Shown here piece by piece: positions 48,417 through 57,895 of a stretch of 64,000 nucleotides of DNA (positions within the stretch are counted from its first letter, which is position 1; every line of letters starts with the position of its first letter). Origin of the DNA: Taibaiella sp. (GTDB lineage Bacteria > Bacteroidota > Bacteroidia > Chitinophagales > Chitinophagaceae). The notes below the pieces were generated by a model. It made no database searches. It worked only from the letters and a program-made list of their open reading frames with translations, and was not told the origin of the DNA. Location: the NCBI GenBank assembly GCA_019638495.1, contig JAHBTQ010000002.1, positions 1 through 64,000 on the forward strand, read 5' to 3'. The translations under genes were made by a program, and so were the position numbers.

Positions 48417-49805
48417 TCAAACAGGAAAATATAGCTTAAATTCCGCGCCTTCTCCGGGTGTTCCGGTGCCTATTATGTACCCTTCATGATTGGTCATAAT
48501 TCGCTGGCAGATAGCCAGTCCTATGCCTTTGCCTTCATATTCAGACTGGTCGCTGTGTAGCCTCCTGAAAATCTTAAATATATTATCGATATACTTGTTG
48601 TCAAAGCCGATGCCATTATCGGCAACGCTAACGCAGTGAAATTGCTTATTTGCAAGTACAGGGTCTATTTGTTTCAGAGCTCTGCCATTGACCCGGGTGT
48701 AGCGAACCTCAATCAAAGGCGCAGTTCCTTCCTTCGAAAATTTCAATGAGTTATCAAGCAAGGCGCCCAATAGTATTCGTAACTGCTTCTCAAAGGCGCT
48801 CAGGTCAGGTAGCCGGGCAGTTTCTATGAGTGCATTTTTCTCCTTTATGCGCGGCATTAGGTCTGATACGACATTGTCGAGTATTTTGTTCAGATTTACC
48901 TTTTTACGCGGTTCTGAAGAGGATGTGAGCTCGGTAAGGTGCACCAGGTCTTTTATGAGGGTTTGCATAGCCCCCGCCGAGACATTAATCCGTTCTAACG
49001 TGGTGACAGTCTCTGCTTCGGTCACAGGTTTCTTTCGCATCAGCAGCATATTGATAAACACCTGTATCTTCCTTAATGGTTCGTGCAGGTCGTGCGAAAT
49101 GGCGTAGGTTATGTCAGCAAGCTCGCTGTGAGACCGTTTCAGGTCATGTACCTTTACCTGCAATTCTTCCTGATATAGCATGCCCGACCGGATAACCTTC
49201 ATCAGCAACATGAAAAGCGTTAGCGTGACTACACAGAATATAAAAAGCAAGGATTTCAGCGTGTTCGTTGTTAGCTTTTCATAAAACTCCTGTCGTTTGA
49301 AGCGTTCGCGAAGCAGTGCGTTTTCTTTCTCATGCATTTCCCTGATAGTGCGGTTCGCGGCTATCATGTGTTTTCTGCCCTCGCTATATAGGTTCATTGC
49401 CTGGCGCTTGCCTGTGGAGTCGATATAAGCAATATCGCGATGGTAGCATTGTACGCGGTTGGTAATGCTGTTTCTAAGGAAAAGTGCATTTTTTACCTGT
49501 TCAGGGTTGTCTGTGATGAGCCGCTCCAGTGCCACCAGTGACGGCTCGAGGCTGTCAATGACATTATCCATTACCCGCCTATACCCAGTGTCGCCTGTAA
49601 TAATGTAGCCACGCTCCCATCGGTCCAGATCTTTCAATTGCACCTCAGTCTTGTACAGTTTACGAATCACGCTATTTGTGTGTGTCACTTCATCGGCATA
49701 GTCCATGAAAGTGGAAAACCTGGCAAGTGAGAATAACGACAGGGCCACCATCGTGATGAAGGAGACGGAAAACGCAAAGAATATGAGCAATAATTTTTTT
49801 TTCAT
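48417..49805 (-). CDS. Sensor histidine kinase with CHASE3-like sensor domain
   Basis: The start at 49805 (MKKKLLLIFF) is preferred to an in-frame start at 49832 because a TAGTTTTG -7 element sits at 49830-49837. The product is 462 residues: transmembrane helix 1 (about 3-25), an extracytoplasmic CHASE3-like domain (about 35-175, with DRWERGYIITGD), helix 2 (about 183-203), a HisKA dimerisation domain with His238 in ISHDLHEPL and a HATPase domain (N-box region, DNGIGFD, GKGIGLAIC). No response regulator gene is adjacent, so its partner is unknown. Confidence 0.88.
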   Translation of the reverse strand: MKKKLLLIFFAFSVSFITMVALSLFSLARFSTFMDYADEVTHTNSVIRKLYKTEVQLKDLDRWERGYIITGDTGYRRVMDNVIDSLEPSLVALERLITDNPEQVKNALFLRNSITNRVQCYHRDIAYIDSTGKRQAMNLYSEGRKHMIAANRTIREMHEKENALLRERFKRQEFYEKLTTNTLKSLLFIFCVVTLTLFMLLMKVIRSGMLYQEELQVKVHDLKRSHSELADITYAISHDLHEPLRKIQVFINMLLMRKKPVTEAETVTTLERINVSAGAMQTLIKDLVHLTELTSSSEPRKKVNLNKILDNVVSDLMPRIKEKNALIETARLPDLSAFEKQLRILLGALLDNSLKFSKEGTAPLIEVRYTRVNGRALKQIDPVLANKQFHCVSVADNGIGFDNKYIDNIFKIFRRLHSDQSEYEGKGIGLAICQRIMTNHEGYIIGTGTPGEGAEFKLYFPV

Positions 49806-49829
49806 TGCGATGAACCTAAGCCAGCCTAT

Positions 49830-49837
49830 CAAAACTA
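49830..49837 (-). promoter_or_regulatory. -7 promoter element of the histidine kinase gene
   Basis: TAGTTTTG on the minus strand, 24 bp upstream of the chosen ATG at 49805. Confidence 0.35.
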
Positions 49838-49936
49838 ATAATTGTTGGCGAGGTTATATTGGTCAATATTAACAACATACGGGGAATGAGGGGTGGTCTT
49901 TATAGTTAAATTTGCTGCTAACGCTGTTCGATTTTT

Positions 49937-51448
49937 ATGTTACGTTCGCTGATATTGCTGCCGGTATTGCTGGCGTCTTTGGCTGCTTCTGCGCTCGAAG
50001 CGTCGGTGTCGAAGTCACACTTTTTTGAGAAAGATGCTTCCGGATCGGCCAACGAGGCCACGCTGAGCCTGTACTGGCAGGTAAATCCCAGTACTGTACA
50101 CTTCGGAACGACCCCTGAGAAGACAATCGTGGGCAGGATACGAACGGACATCTCTGTTACAAGGGATGGTGCGCTAATTGCAGAAGACCATTTCATCCTG
50201 CAGACGCAACCTGTGTATTCGCCTGACGAACTTGCTGCGATCAATATTATGGATCTGCGTAAATACAAAGTTGCCCAGGGTAAACTTCATATTACTGTGC
50301 ATATGACAGATGTAAACGATAGTACCAACAGGTATGCTTACACTGATTCACTGACCGTTACCAAGTCAAGCGAAAAGCCGTTTTACAGCGATGTTCAGCT
50401 TCTGGATACATTTTACAAGAGCGAGGTAAAATCTATTTTTCTTGCCGAGGGTATGCAGGCTATTCCAATGTGTGCAGATTTTGTAGATGATTTTCGCAGG
50501 AGGCTAAATTTTCGCGTTTCTCTTTACAACCTGGAGGCAGTGGCAAAGGACTCCTACCCACTCGTACATAAAGTGCGCCTGGCACGAAAGACCAGTGACG
50601 GTTTCCTGGCAGATACTGTTATAGCGGATACGCTAAAGCAACTCCGCTACCCGGCCGCTTTTGGCAGCCTGCCAATAGGTGCGCTGAAGTCGGGTAACTA
50701 CTACCTTACAGCCACGCTGGAAGACAAGATGGGCAATATCATAGCATCATCGCACAGGTTTTTCCAGCGAATGAACCTGCATCCGGACAAGCAGGTGGTA
50801 GCCAGCAAGTCCATAAAGCAAGTGCTCAACGATACCTCTATGGAACAGATCACCGTACTGGACCTGGACAAGAGTTTTCTGTCTAAGTATACCACGTCGC
50901 AGGTGAAGGCCATGCTGAAGATGCTATTGCCAATAAGTGACCCAATGCAGGCCAATACAATAAATGGGTTTCTGAAGAAACCGGAGGATATGTACATGCG
51001 CTACTTCCTTCATAATTATTTCCAGGATCTGAATCCATCTGACCCGGGAAAGGCGTGGAAAGAATATTCTGATAAAGTACGCGAGGTAAATAAGAAGTTC
51101 ACTGCTGCCGGCACTGCAGGATATGAGACAGAACGTGGCTTTATATACCTGCGATACGGGCCACCTACAGATATTATCACGGTTACCGGCGAGACCGGTG
51201 CTTTGCCCTACGAGATATGGCAGTATAACGTCCTTACCCAGTTTAGCAACAAAAAGGAACTGGCAAATGCTATGTTCCTGTTTTATAAACCGGGCCAGAT
51301 GGTGAGCGATTACCGGCTGCTGCACAGTACGGTTCCCGGCGAGATCAGGAATGCATCGTGGCGCATGTACCTGTACACGAACACTAATTCGTCTTCCGGT
51401 GCCAACAATTCTAACTCTCGTGCCGAGCAGTTTTTTGGCAACTTGTAG
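49937..51448 (+). CDS. GWxTD domain-containing exported protein
   Basis: The protein has 503 residues with a signal peptide (about 1-18, ASALEA). The C-terminal part (about 350-480) holds the GWxTD domain of Bacteroidota/Acidobacteriota proteins, but the name motif is altered to GYETERGFIYLRYGPP (about 395-410). The function of the domain is unknown. A TAAATTTG (-7 like, 49907-49914) lies upstream. A membrane-anchored SGNH-like gene follows 62 bp later on the same strand. Confidence 0.82.
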   Translation: MLRSLILLPVLLASLAASALEASVSKSHFFEKDASGSANEATLSLYWQVNPSTVHFGTTPEKTIVGRIRTDISVTRDGALIAEDHFILQTQPVYSPDELAAINIMDLRKYKVAQGKLHITVHMTDVNDSTNRYAYTDSLTVTKSSEKPFYSDVQLLDTFYKSEVKSIFLAEGMQAIPMCADFVDDFRRRLNFRVSLYNLEAVAKDSYPLVHKVRLARKTSDGFLADTVIADTLKQLRYPAAFGSLPIGALKSGNYYLTATLEDKMGNIIASSHRFFQRMNLHPDKQVVASKSIKQVLNDTSMEQITVLDLDKSFLSKYTTSQVKAMLKMLLPISDPMQANTINGFLKKPEDMYMRYFLHNYFQDLNPSDPGKAWKEYSDKVREVNKKFTAAGTAGYETERGFIYLRYGPPTDIITVTGETGALPYEIWQYNVLTQFSNKKELANAMFLFYKPGQMVSDYRLLHSTVPGEIRNASWRMYLYTNTNSSSGANNSNSRAEQFFGNL

Positions 51449-51510
51449 TAGCAGTAGTTTTTATGCATTTGCTTTCTTTTTAATGAAAAAGGCGGTACTT
51501 TCAGGCCAGT

Positions 51511-52419
51511 ATGAGGCGCTGGATGTTAAGTGGCCTGCTCTTGCTTCCTGCGTTGAGTTTCTGCATCGCAGTAGAGATACATTGTCGCACACGTACGGTG
51601 GTGGCAGTAAAAAAGAAGTGGATAGAGCAACATGCCTCCGGGATTACCACTCTTGTACTTGGTGACTCCCAGGCGCAAACTGCTGTAAACCCTTCATTGA
51701 TTGGCGACAGTTGTGGGTCGCTTGCCCTAAGTGGCCAGCCATTGGTGATGGATTACTTGTTGTTGCAGCGGTACGCACCTTATATGCCACACCTTCGTAC
51801 GGTATTGCTGGAGGTGTCGCCGCACCGACTGTATCATGATATTGAGCGCGATGCCTGGAATGCCCACCTTTACCAGGTTATTTATAGTTTCAGGCGGACC
51901 TCATTTGCAGACTATTCGTTTCTTGCAGCAAGCCCGAGGCATAGTGCGTCGCTTTTTACCAGCTATTACCGGGCGGGAGTCTTCCGACCGGTGGTGGACG
52001 AGCGGGGCTATATCATAAACGATTCGGTGGGTCACTTTAATATTCTTCATTATGATACCGCTTCAATCTCCCGGAACATACCAGTTGTGCGCCTGTTTGC
52101 CGGTAAGGCGATGTCAGACTCGGCAGTATGCTATCTCGAAAAGATAGCTGCGTTTTGTAGTACACGTAAGATAAATCTTGTTTTCTTCACTACTCCTGTA
52201 TACACAACTTTTGCACGCCAGGTACCAGGCAGTGCAAAGGCCCGCGCAAGTGAGGTGTTAGAAGGAATAACGCAACACTATCACATTCCCTACCTGCGCC
52301 ATACGGATGATAGCATATACAATGTCTGGCATTACCGAGATCATAATCACCTCAACCCTCGCGGTGGCGCAGTATTTACCGCTGCGCTCCGCAGACAATT
52401 GACATCGATAAATCTGTGA
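51511..52419 (+). CDS. Membrane-anchored SGNH-like protein
   Basis: The protein has 302 residues with one N-terminal hydrophobic helix (about 5-22). LVLGDSQAQ (Ser53 in GDS) and YRDHNHLNPRGG (Asp277-x-x-His280) match blocks I and V of SGNH hydrolases, so the catalytic triad is probably intact. It faces the periplasm. It is distinct from the SGNH-like protein of the MBOAT locus. No acyltransferase is adjacent here. It probably forms a unit with the GWxTD gene. Confidence 0.7.
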   Translation: MRRWMLSGLLLLPALSFCIAVEIHCRTRTVVAVKKKWIEQHASGITTLVLGDSQAQTAVNPSLIGDSCGSLALSGQPLVMDYLLLQRYAPYMPHLRTVLLEVSPHRLYHDIERDAWNAHLYQVIYSFRRTSFADYSFLAASPRHSASLFTSYYRAGVFRPVVDERGYIINDSVGHFNILHYDTASISRNIPVVRLFAGKAMSDSAVCYLEKIAAFCSTRKINLVFFTTPVYTTFARQVPGSAKARASEVLEGITQHYHIPYLRHTDDSIYNVWHYRDHNHLNPRGGAVFTAALRRQLTSINL

Positions 52420-52825
52420 CTGCTGCTTAATTGTAGTGCTTAGCGGTGATGTTGAATAAGATCAATAATGAAACGCCTTTTTACGGCCCACTTAGTTTAT
52501 TATACCCTAGTCCTAATTATAGCAGTAACATAAAATGGTTTGTTGGCTTAGATGAAAAAGTTGACAGTTTTTCTTTTACAACATCGGGTGCCACGGGAAA
52601 ATGTCGGAATGCAGTAAAGGTCTTATAATGAAAGATAACGTGCAAAGTAAATTTCTATGATAAGACGCATGCGTTCTGTTATAGTGCGAAAATGTGGGTA
52701 TGATAGAGTCTTTTCGACGCAGTGTAATAAGCACTGCCTTAAGATGTGACTCAAAGCATCACAATTCTTATTGTAGTCACCTTGGATTTTATTGGCGAGT
52801 AATCGGCTACGTTGGTTGTGCAAAG
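52420..52825. other. Intergenic stretch between convergent genes
   Basis: About 400 AT-rich bp with no convincing gene. A 60-codon open frame at 52446-52628 has no recognisable family and no clear ribosome site. A short motif (tagtgcgaaaatg...atgatag, 52682-52706) resembles one at 54563-54587. No terminator hairpin was found. Confidence 0.45.
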
Positions 52826-54400
52826 TTATTTTTCAACTGAAATAGAAATCGGGACAATTCCGTCTCCCCAAATTTTGAAGATGCCAACAGGCAAATCATC
52901 TATCCGGTAGAGGCGTTTACCGGAAACCGTTATCCGCTTTATTGCTTGCCCCATGGTATTGGTGATGACCAGGTGGCGGGAATCTGTACTCTTTATGTAA
53001 AAGTACCCGTTGCTGGGGTTAGGGAATACTTCCAAGCCGGCCGCGCTATTGGGCGCAATAGACAGTATTGAGGTGGCTTGTGGCTTTATTTTCAGGAAGA
53101 AGGTACTGTTGCTTCCAGAAAGGCCATGTGTTGCGACTCCCTCGTCGAAGTCGTAAAATCCGGTGAAAAGGCCTGACGAAAAAATATTCCCTTCATGGTC
53201 TGTTGTAAGGCTCGTTACAAGCGCATTAGGCCAGGTCCACACTAGCGCACCGGAATTCGTCAGCTTTTTTATGCCGTCTCCTCCGGTATAAATATTGCCG
53301 TCTTCGTCCACCGCTATCGAACGAAAATCCGACATTGAGGTTGACCAGATATAGTTCCCTTCCTCGTCCAGGGCCAGGAGGAAATGAGAACTTCCCGGGG
53401 ATGAGGTTATAGAATGTGAGCCTGATCCCGGATCAAGATTGGCCGTACCGGACACGCGTCCGCCGAGAAAAATTTCGCCAGTTTTAATTGTGAACACACA
53501 GCCGTTTATGAGCGCCATATCGGTATTGTCCCAGGTCCTGGCCCAGATAAAATTACCGTTGTGGTCAAGTTTTAAAAGGAAATTGCCCGCCCTTGTTGGC
53601 GACACAGACGAAAAATTGTGTATTCCCGGGCCGGGGTCCAGATCTGTAGTGCCGAGCAAAAGTCCGCATACCAGAACATTTCCTGCCTTGTCAAAAGTAG
53701 CTGAATAACTATGTGAGCCGGTTGTGGTTGACGCGATTTGTTTGGCCCAAATTTTATCGCCCGTATTGTCGAGCTTCCATATGTAGGTGTCTGATATGGG
53801 CGCAAAAAGGGTGTCAGAACCGGTGCCGGTATTGAAGTCAGCCGCTCCCGAAAAAACTCCGGTAACAACAAGTTCACCGCTTTCATTTACCGCAATGGAA
53901 TTTCCACTGTTTTCGCCTGCCCCTGCTAACTGACGCACCCACTGTGTTACACCGGTGGTGTCCAGCTTTAGTACAAACGTATTTTCGGCCCCAACTAACA
54001 CATGGGCACCCGAACCACTTGCAAAATCCACCGTGTCATTGAAAAAGCCTGTCAGGTACACGTTTCCAACTGAATCGGTGGCAATGCTACTTCCCTGATC
54101 ATAGGAGGTTCCTCCCATTGTTCTCACCCACAGCAACTTTCCGTCCCCGCTAAGCCTGATTATAAATATGTCTCCGAACCCCGCCTCGGTCCTTGATTCA
54201 ACACCGGGCCCGGGATCGAAATCGACAGTCCCCGAATAGGTGCCAGTTACATAGAAGTTGCCGCCGACATCAGAACACATCGAAAGCACGAAAATGTCTC
54301 CATCGATCTGGTGTGCCCAGTCAAAAATAGGCTGCTGCGCTGTTGCAGTGAATACGGAGCAGAAAATGAGATAGAAGGTTGATAGGAGTTTTGAATTCAC
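52826..54400 (-). CDS. SBBP-repeat beta-propeller protein with T9SS sorting domain
   Basis: The protein has 524 residues and a GTG start (54398-54400) directly before a good signal peptide (about 1-22, FTATAQ). The body (about 25-430) consists of SBBP-type propeller repeats (VTGTYSGTVDFDPG, YLTGFFNDTVDF, VTGVFSGAADF and so on), followed by a T9SS type A sorting domain (about 445-524, FPNPSNGYF). It is secreted or surface-attached; ligand unknown. No hairpin terminator was seen at its 3' end. Confidence 0.9.
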   Translation of the reverse strand: MNSKLLSTFYLIFCSVFTATAQQPIFDWAHQIDGDIFVLSMCSDVGGNFYVTGTYSGTVDFDPGPGVESRTEAGFGDIFIIRLSGDGKLLWVRTMGGTSYDQGSSIATDSVGNVYLTGFFNDTVDFASGSGAHVLVGAENTFVLKLDTTGVTQWVRQLAGAGENSGNSIAVNESGELVVTGVFSGAADFNTGTGSDTLFAPISDTYIWKLDNTGDKIWAKQIASTTTGSHSYSATFDKAGNVLVCGLLLGTTDLDPGPGIHNFSSVSPTRAGNFLLKLDHNGNFIWARTWDNTDMALINGCVFTIKTGEIFLGGRVSGTANLDPGSGSHSITSSPGSSHFLLALDEEGNYIWSTSMSDFRSIAVDEDGNIYTGGDGIKKLTNSGALVWTWPNALVTSLTTDHEGNIFSSGLFTGFYDFDEGVATHGLSGSNSTFFLKIKPQATSILSIAPNSAAGLEVFPNPSNGYFYIKSTDSRHLVITNTMGQAIKRITVSGKRLYRIDDLPVGIFKIWGDGIVPISISVEK

Positions 54401-54813
54401 TTTGAAGATTTTATCTAAGTTACGACAATCTAATAATGAGAAAACTTAATAATGCTTAATCATCATGAGCTTTTCTCTGCAGATTTTTTTCAGATGAATG
54501 TCGTTCACCTATCGCCGACGTGCAAAACGAATTACTTTGAAAAGAAGCAAATGACCTTTGCTAGTGCGGAAATGGGGAATGATAGGTTGTTTACGCCAGA
54601 CAGAATCCGGCTACCGTTCCGGCCTTAGTGCAACCTGCCCCGAATTGGGAATGATAAAAAGACTTGCGTGGCTAATTCCCACCGCGTGGCTTTGTTTTAA
54701 ACAGAGGTGTTATTCTATATGTATTCTAATTCCCGGTAAGGCAGAGGAAGGCTTTGTTGTTTACTATTAACGACTTACGGCTCCATTTTCTATCTTACGT
54801 CGCTAATTCTCCA
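54401..54813. other. Divergent intergenic region with repeated short motif
   Basis: This is about 410 bp between the SBBP gene and the divergent membrane glycosyltransferase gene. It contains tagtgcggaaatggggaatgatagg (54563-54587) and a partial second copy, gaattgggaatgataa (54642-54657). Short frames here lack any family likeness. It should contain promoters in both directions, but no exact TAnnTTTG box was assigned. Confidence 0.4.
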
Positions 54814-56388
54814 ATGAAGCTTAAGTCCTGGAACCCGGAAAAGATGGTGCACGCCGTTACGCTCATTACGCTGGGCATAATGGTGGTGTGGGGGCTTGTG
54901 TCGGTATTTTGGGAGGTGCGGCCGTTCTGGGTAGATGAGTGGCGCATTATTTACAACCTCAAGTTTAAGACTGTTGATGAGTTGTGGGGGCCGCTAGCTT
55001 ACATGCAGCAGTTTCCCAGGGCTTACATTTCTCTGCTCAAGGTTTGGACTGAGGGGCAGGGGTATAGCTATTTCTCGTTGCGGCTGCCTTCACTTTTGGT
55101 AGCATTCGCGGCTATGGTTGCCGTTTACTCGCTTGCCCGGCGCATTTGGCCTACTGGAAACTATAGACGATACCTACTGGTTCTGATGCTGGTTTCATGC
55201 GGAACTTTTACGGAATACTTTGTGCAGATAAAGCAGTACACAATGGATCTGTTCCTTGCTGTGTTAGCGCTGTGGCAGCTTGTGTGGATATTAGACATAG
55301 GGGAGAAGGGTCTGCGGAGCATTCTTAGTTACCTATTGTTGTGTGCGGGTATGCTCTTGTCTCCGTTCTTTAGCTATACATATCCCATCGTTATTGCGCC
55401 GGTTTTTGTGGTAGTGTTTGTGCAGGATGTGGCATTATGGCGCCAGAAGTCCGGCGCAGAGACGGTGAGGCGTTTTGTGCTGCAGTGGTTGCCGCTATTC
55501 CTGTGCACGTTCAGCATCACACTGTTTTACATTGCTGATGTGGCGCAGCTATCTGCCGATGCGCATATGCGGGAGTATTGGAGGGGGCTGGTGAATGAAG
55601 GAGGTTTCAGTGTGGTAACATTTGTGGAGCACATCTTTCATATGCTGGCACAGCCAGGGTCGGGTTTGTTATTCTGGTGGTTGTTTGGTCTATTATGCAC
55701 GGTAGCGCTCGGTTATGGCGGCAATATGTCATGGCGCAATCTGCGGGCCGGCCGCAGGGGAATAAGTGCCATGATGTTACTTTATGCAGTGGTATTGATA
55801 TTGGCAATGATGTTGCTGAATGTGGCTGGCCGGTTGCCGCTCGGAGAGCCGAGGCTGAATTCCTTCGCAGTTCCCGCCATCGCTATTCTGCTCATAAACC
55901 TGCTGGATGCAGTTGCCCGGTGGCCACGCATGCAAAAGGCAGGGGAAGTGGTAAGCTATATACTTATAGCCGGGCTGGCGGGGAATGTGGTGTCTACCGT
56001 TATTGCCTCCTTTACTGATGGAAAGTATGAGCGGCGCATGGCCACCTATCGTGCTACAGAGGCAGCCATAAAGCAGGCCAGGGCACAGCATCTGCCCGTT
56101 TTGGTGACTCCGGAAGTAGCATGGCCATATGACAAAACGCGCAACCTGCCCGATACGGTAAACAATGTACCCGGAGACTGGGTGTTAATGACATGGCCGG
56201 CATTTGATGCGGGTGATGCTGTGCAGGTATATAATATCATGGACACGGGTAATATGGACCAGTACATTGATCAGTTGCCCGGTAACATAACTGAGGTGAT
56301 GGTTGGTGATGGCCTGCATTACCGCAAGGTAGCAGTAGAGAGAAGGGTAACAGTAAGTAACTTTAGTGACACAACAAGCATAAAATGA
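54814..56388 (+). CDS. GT39-like integral membrane glycosyltransferase
   Basis: The ATG at 54814 (MKLKSWNPEK) is preferred over a TTG at 54754. The product is 524 residues with about 11 transmembrane segments. An FWVDEWRI motif after the first helix carries the acidic pair used by GT39/ArnT-type enzymes, and the C-terminal part is periplasmic. It would transfer a sugar from a lipid-linked donor to a protein or lipid outside the inner membrane; substrate unknown. Its stop overlaps the start of the next gene (ATGA). Confidence 0.75.
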   Translation: MKLKSWNPEKMVHAVTLITLGIMVVWGLVSVFWEVRPFWVDEWRIIYNLKFKTVDELWGPLAYMQQFPRAYISLLKVWTEGQGYSYFSLRLPSLLVAFAAMVAVYSLARRIWPTGNYRRYLLVLMLVSCGTFTEYFVQIKQYTMDLFLAVLALWQLVWILDIGEKGLRSILSYLLLCAGMLLSPFFSYTYPIVIAPVFVVVFVQDVALWRQKSGAETVRRFVLQWLPLFLCTFSITLFYIADVAQLSADAHMREYWRGLVNEGGFSVVTFVEHIFHMLAQPGSGLLFWWLFGLLCTVALGYGGNMSWRNLRAGRRGISAMMLLYAVVLILAMMLLNVAGRLPLGEPRLNSFAVPAIAILLINLLDAVARWPRMQKAGEVVSYILIAGLAGNVVSTVIASFTDGKYERRMATYRATEAAIKQARAQHLPVLVTPEVAWPYDKTRNLPDTVNNVPGDWVLMTWPAFDAGDAVQVYNIMDTGNMDQYIDQLPGNITEVMVGDGLHYRKVAVERRVTVSNFSDTTSIK

Positions 56389-57602
56389 GCAACGAAAAGC
56401 AGCAGGGCTTCGATACAGTATGTATACGAGGCGGCCACCAGAGCGAAAGTAACCGTGCGCACCTCACACCGGTTTATGCCAGCAGTACTTATACCTTCGA
56501 CACTGCCGAGCAATCGATAGCTGTGTTCAAAGGCGATGAGAAGGGCTACATTTACGGCCGGTGGGGCAATCCAACTATCACTGAGGCGGAGGAAAAGATC
56601 GCTATGCTGGAGGCTTATGGTATTAAAAACTCGCATGGTGCACCATTGCAGCTAAAAGCAATACTTCATGCCTCCGGTATGGCGGCGGTAACTACGATGC
56701 TATTGGCTAATGTCAGAGCCGGGCAAAAGATCATCACCCATCGCTCGCTATACGGAGGTACGCACGAGCTTGTAGAAAAGATTTTGCCCGGGCTTGGGAT
56801 AGAGGCAATAATCATGGATTTCCACGACCCGAATAGGGTAGAGGATGCGTTAAGGGCCGATAGCTCTATTGCACTTATGTACCTGGAAACCCCGGCCAAT
56901 CCTACTCTGCAATGTGTGGACCTGGACGCGCTTTCTGCACTTGGGAAGAGTTACGGACTCACTGTTTGTGTAGACAATACATTCGCAACACCCTATCTGC
57001 AGCAGCCGTTCCGGTATGATGTGGATTACGTGATGCACAGCACCACAAAGTTTCTTAACGGGCATGGCACCGCTATTGGCGGCGTGGTGCTGGGCAAGGA
57101 TATAGAGAAGATGAATGGCCCGGTGACCAAGATGCACAGACTGCTGGGAGGCAACAGCAATGCATTCGATGCCTTCCTGCTCACAAATGGGCTGCGCACC
57201 CTGGGCCTGCGTATGGACAGGCATTGCAGCAACGCGCAGCGGGTAGCTGAATTTCTTGCAAGGCACAACGAAGTGGCGGTGGTGAACTACGCAGGCTTGC
57301 CTACTCACCCTGATCATGACCTGGCGATGCGGCAGATGAAGAATGGAGGGGCGCTGATGAGTTTTGAATTGAAAGGTGGCTTTGATGCAGGCGTTGGTTT
57401 CATTAACAAGATGAAGCTGTGCACCAATGCAGTATCGCTAGGCACCTGCGACACGCTGGTGTCTCACCCTGCATCTACCACGCATATGGGAGTGAGCCGG
57501 GAACAACGGATAGCTTCAGGAATCACAGATGGCCTCATTCGCATGAGTGTGGGTCTGGAGAATGTTGAGGATATAATAGCTGACCTGGAGCAGGCGATTT
57601 AA
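56385..57602 (+). CDS. Cys/Met metabolism PLP-dependent enzyme, methionine gamma-lyase-like
   Basis: The protein has 405 residues. It is a trans-sulfuration family enzyme; PLP binds Lys222 in HSTTKFLNGHG, with YGRWGNPT (57-64) and the substrate-binding SLGTCDTLVSHPASTTH typical of methionine gamma-lyase or cystathionine gamma-lyase/synthase. Which substrate it uses cannot be settled from motifs; gamma-lyase is the best guess. It overlaps the glycosyltransferase gene by 4 bp. The stop codon lies on the first unit of an 8-bp tandem repeat. Confidence 0.85.
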   Translation: MSNEKQQGFDTVCIRGGHQSESNRAHLTPVYASSTYTFDTAEQSIAVFKGDEKGYIYGRWGNPTITEAEEKIAMLEAYGIKNSHGAPLQLKAILHASGMAAVTTMLLANVRAGQKIITHRSLYGGTHELVEKILPGLGIEAIIMDFHDPNRVEDALRADSSIALMYLETPANPTLQCVDLDALSALGKSYGLTVCVDNTFATPYLQQPFRYDVDYVMHSTTKFLNGHGTAIGGVVLGKDIEKMNGPVTKMHRLLGGNSNAFDAFLLTNGLRTLGLRMDRHCSNAQRVAEFLARHNEVAVVNYAGLPTHPDHDLAMRQMKNGGALMSFELKGGFDAGVGFINKMKLCTNAVSLGTCDTLVSHPASTTHMGVSREQRIASGITDGLIRMSVGLENVEDIIADLEQAI

Positions 57603-57832
57603 TTTGGCAATTTGGCAATTTGACAATTCGACAATTCGGCAATTCGGCAATTTGGCAATTCGACAATTCGGCAATTCGGCAATTCGGCAATTTGGTAATG
57701 CGGTAACGTGGTAATGTGGTAATGCGGAGATGTGGTAGTTTGGTAATGTGGTGGTTTGGTAATGTGGTGGTTTGGTAATGTGGTGGTTTGGTAATGTGGT
57801 GGTTTGGTAAGGTGGCAATGTGTTGGTTTGGC
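57601..57832. repeat. 8-bp tandem array, 29 perfectly phased degenerate units
   Basis: There are 29 consecutive octamers without any insertion or deletion. Early units (57601-57688) are of the type AATTYGRC; units from 57689 change to AATKYGGT; the later part (57745-57808) is four identical copies of the 16-mer AATGTGGTGGTTTGGT. The first two bases are the last two of the TAA stop of the upstream gene. Function is unknown; slippage is the likely origin. Confidence 0.9.
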
Positions 57833-57842
57833 AAAAAGAAGA

Positions 57843-57875
57843 CGGGCAGCACTCCCTGAATGGAAATACTGCCCG
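57843..57875 (-). terminator. Terminator of the leucine dehydrogenase gene
   Basis: Outer stem cgggcag / ctgcccg enclosing a 19-nt loop, with a T-rich minus-strand tail (TCTTCTTTTT). It sits 20 bp after the stop at 57896. Confidence 0.65.
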
Positions 57876-57895
57876 ACAAAAGTTGAATTGCTTAA

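Noticed and set aside
52446..52628. 60-codon frame in the gap after the SGNH-like gene
   Set aside because: No family likeness, no ribosome site and AT-rich, gap-like composition.
57535..57879. Minus-strand frames through the octamer array (His/Pro/Asn/Thr-rich)
   Set aside because: Their repeated text is only the translation of the 8-bp array, read with an 8-residue period, and they overlap a real gene's end.
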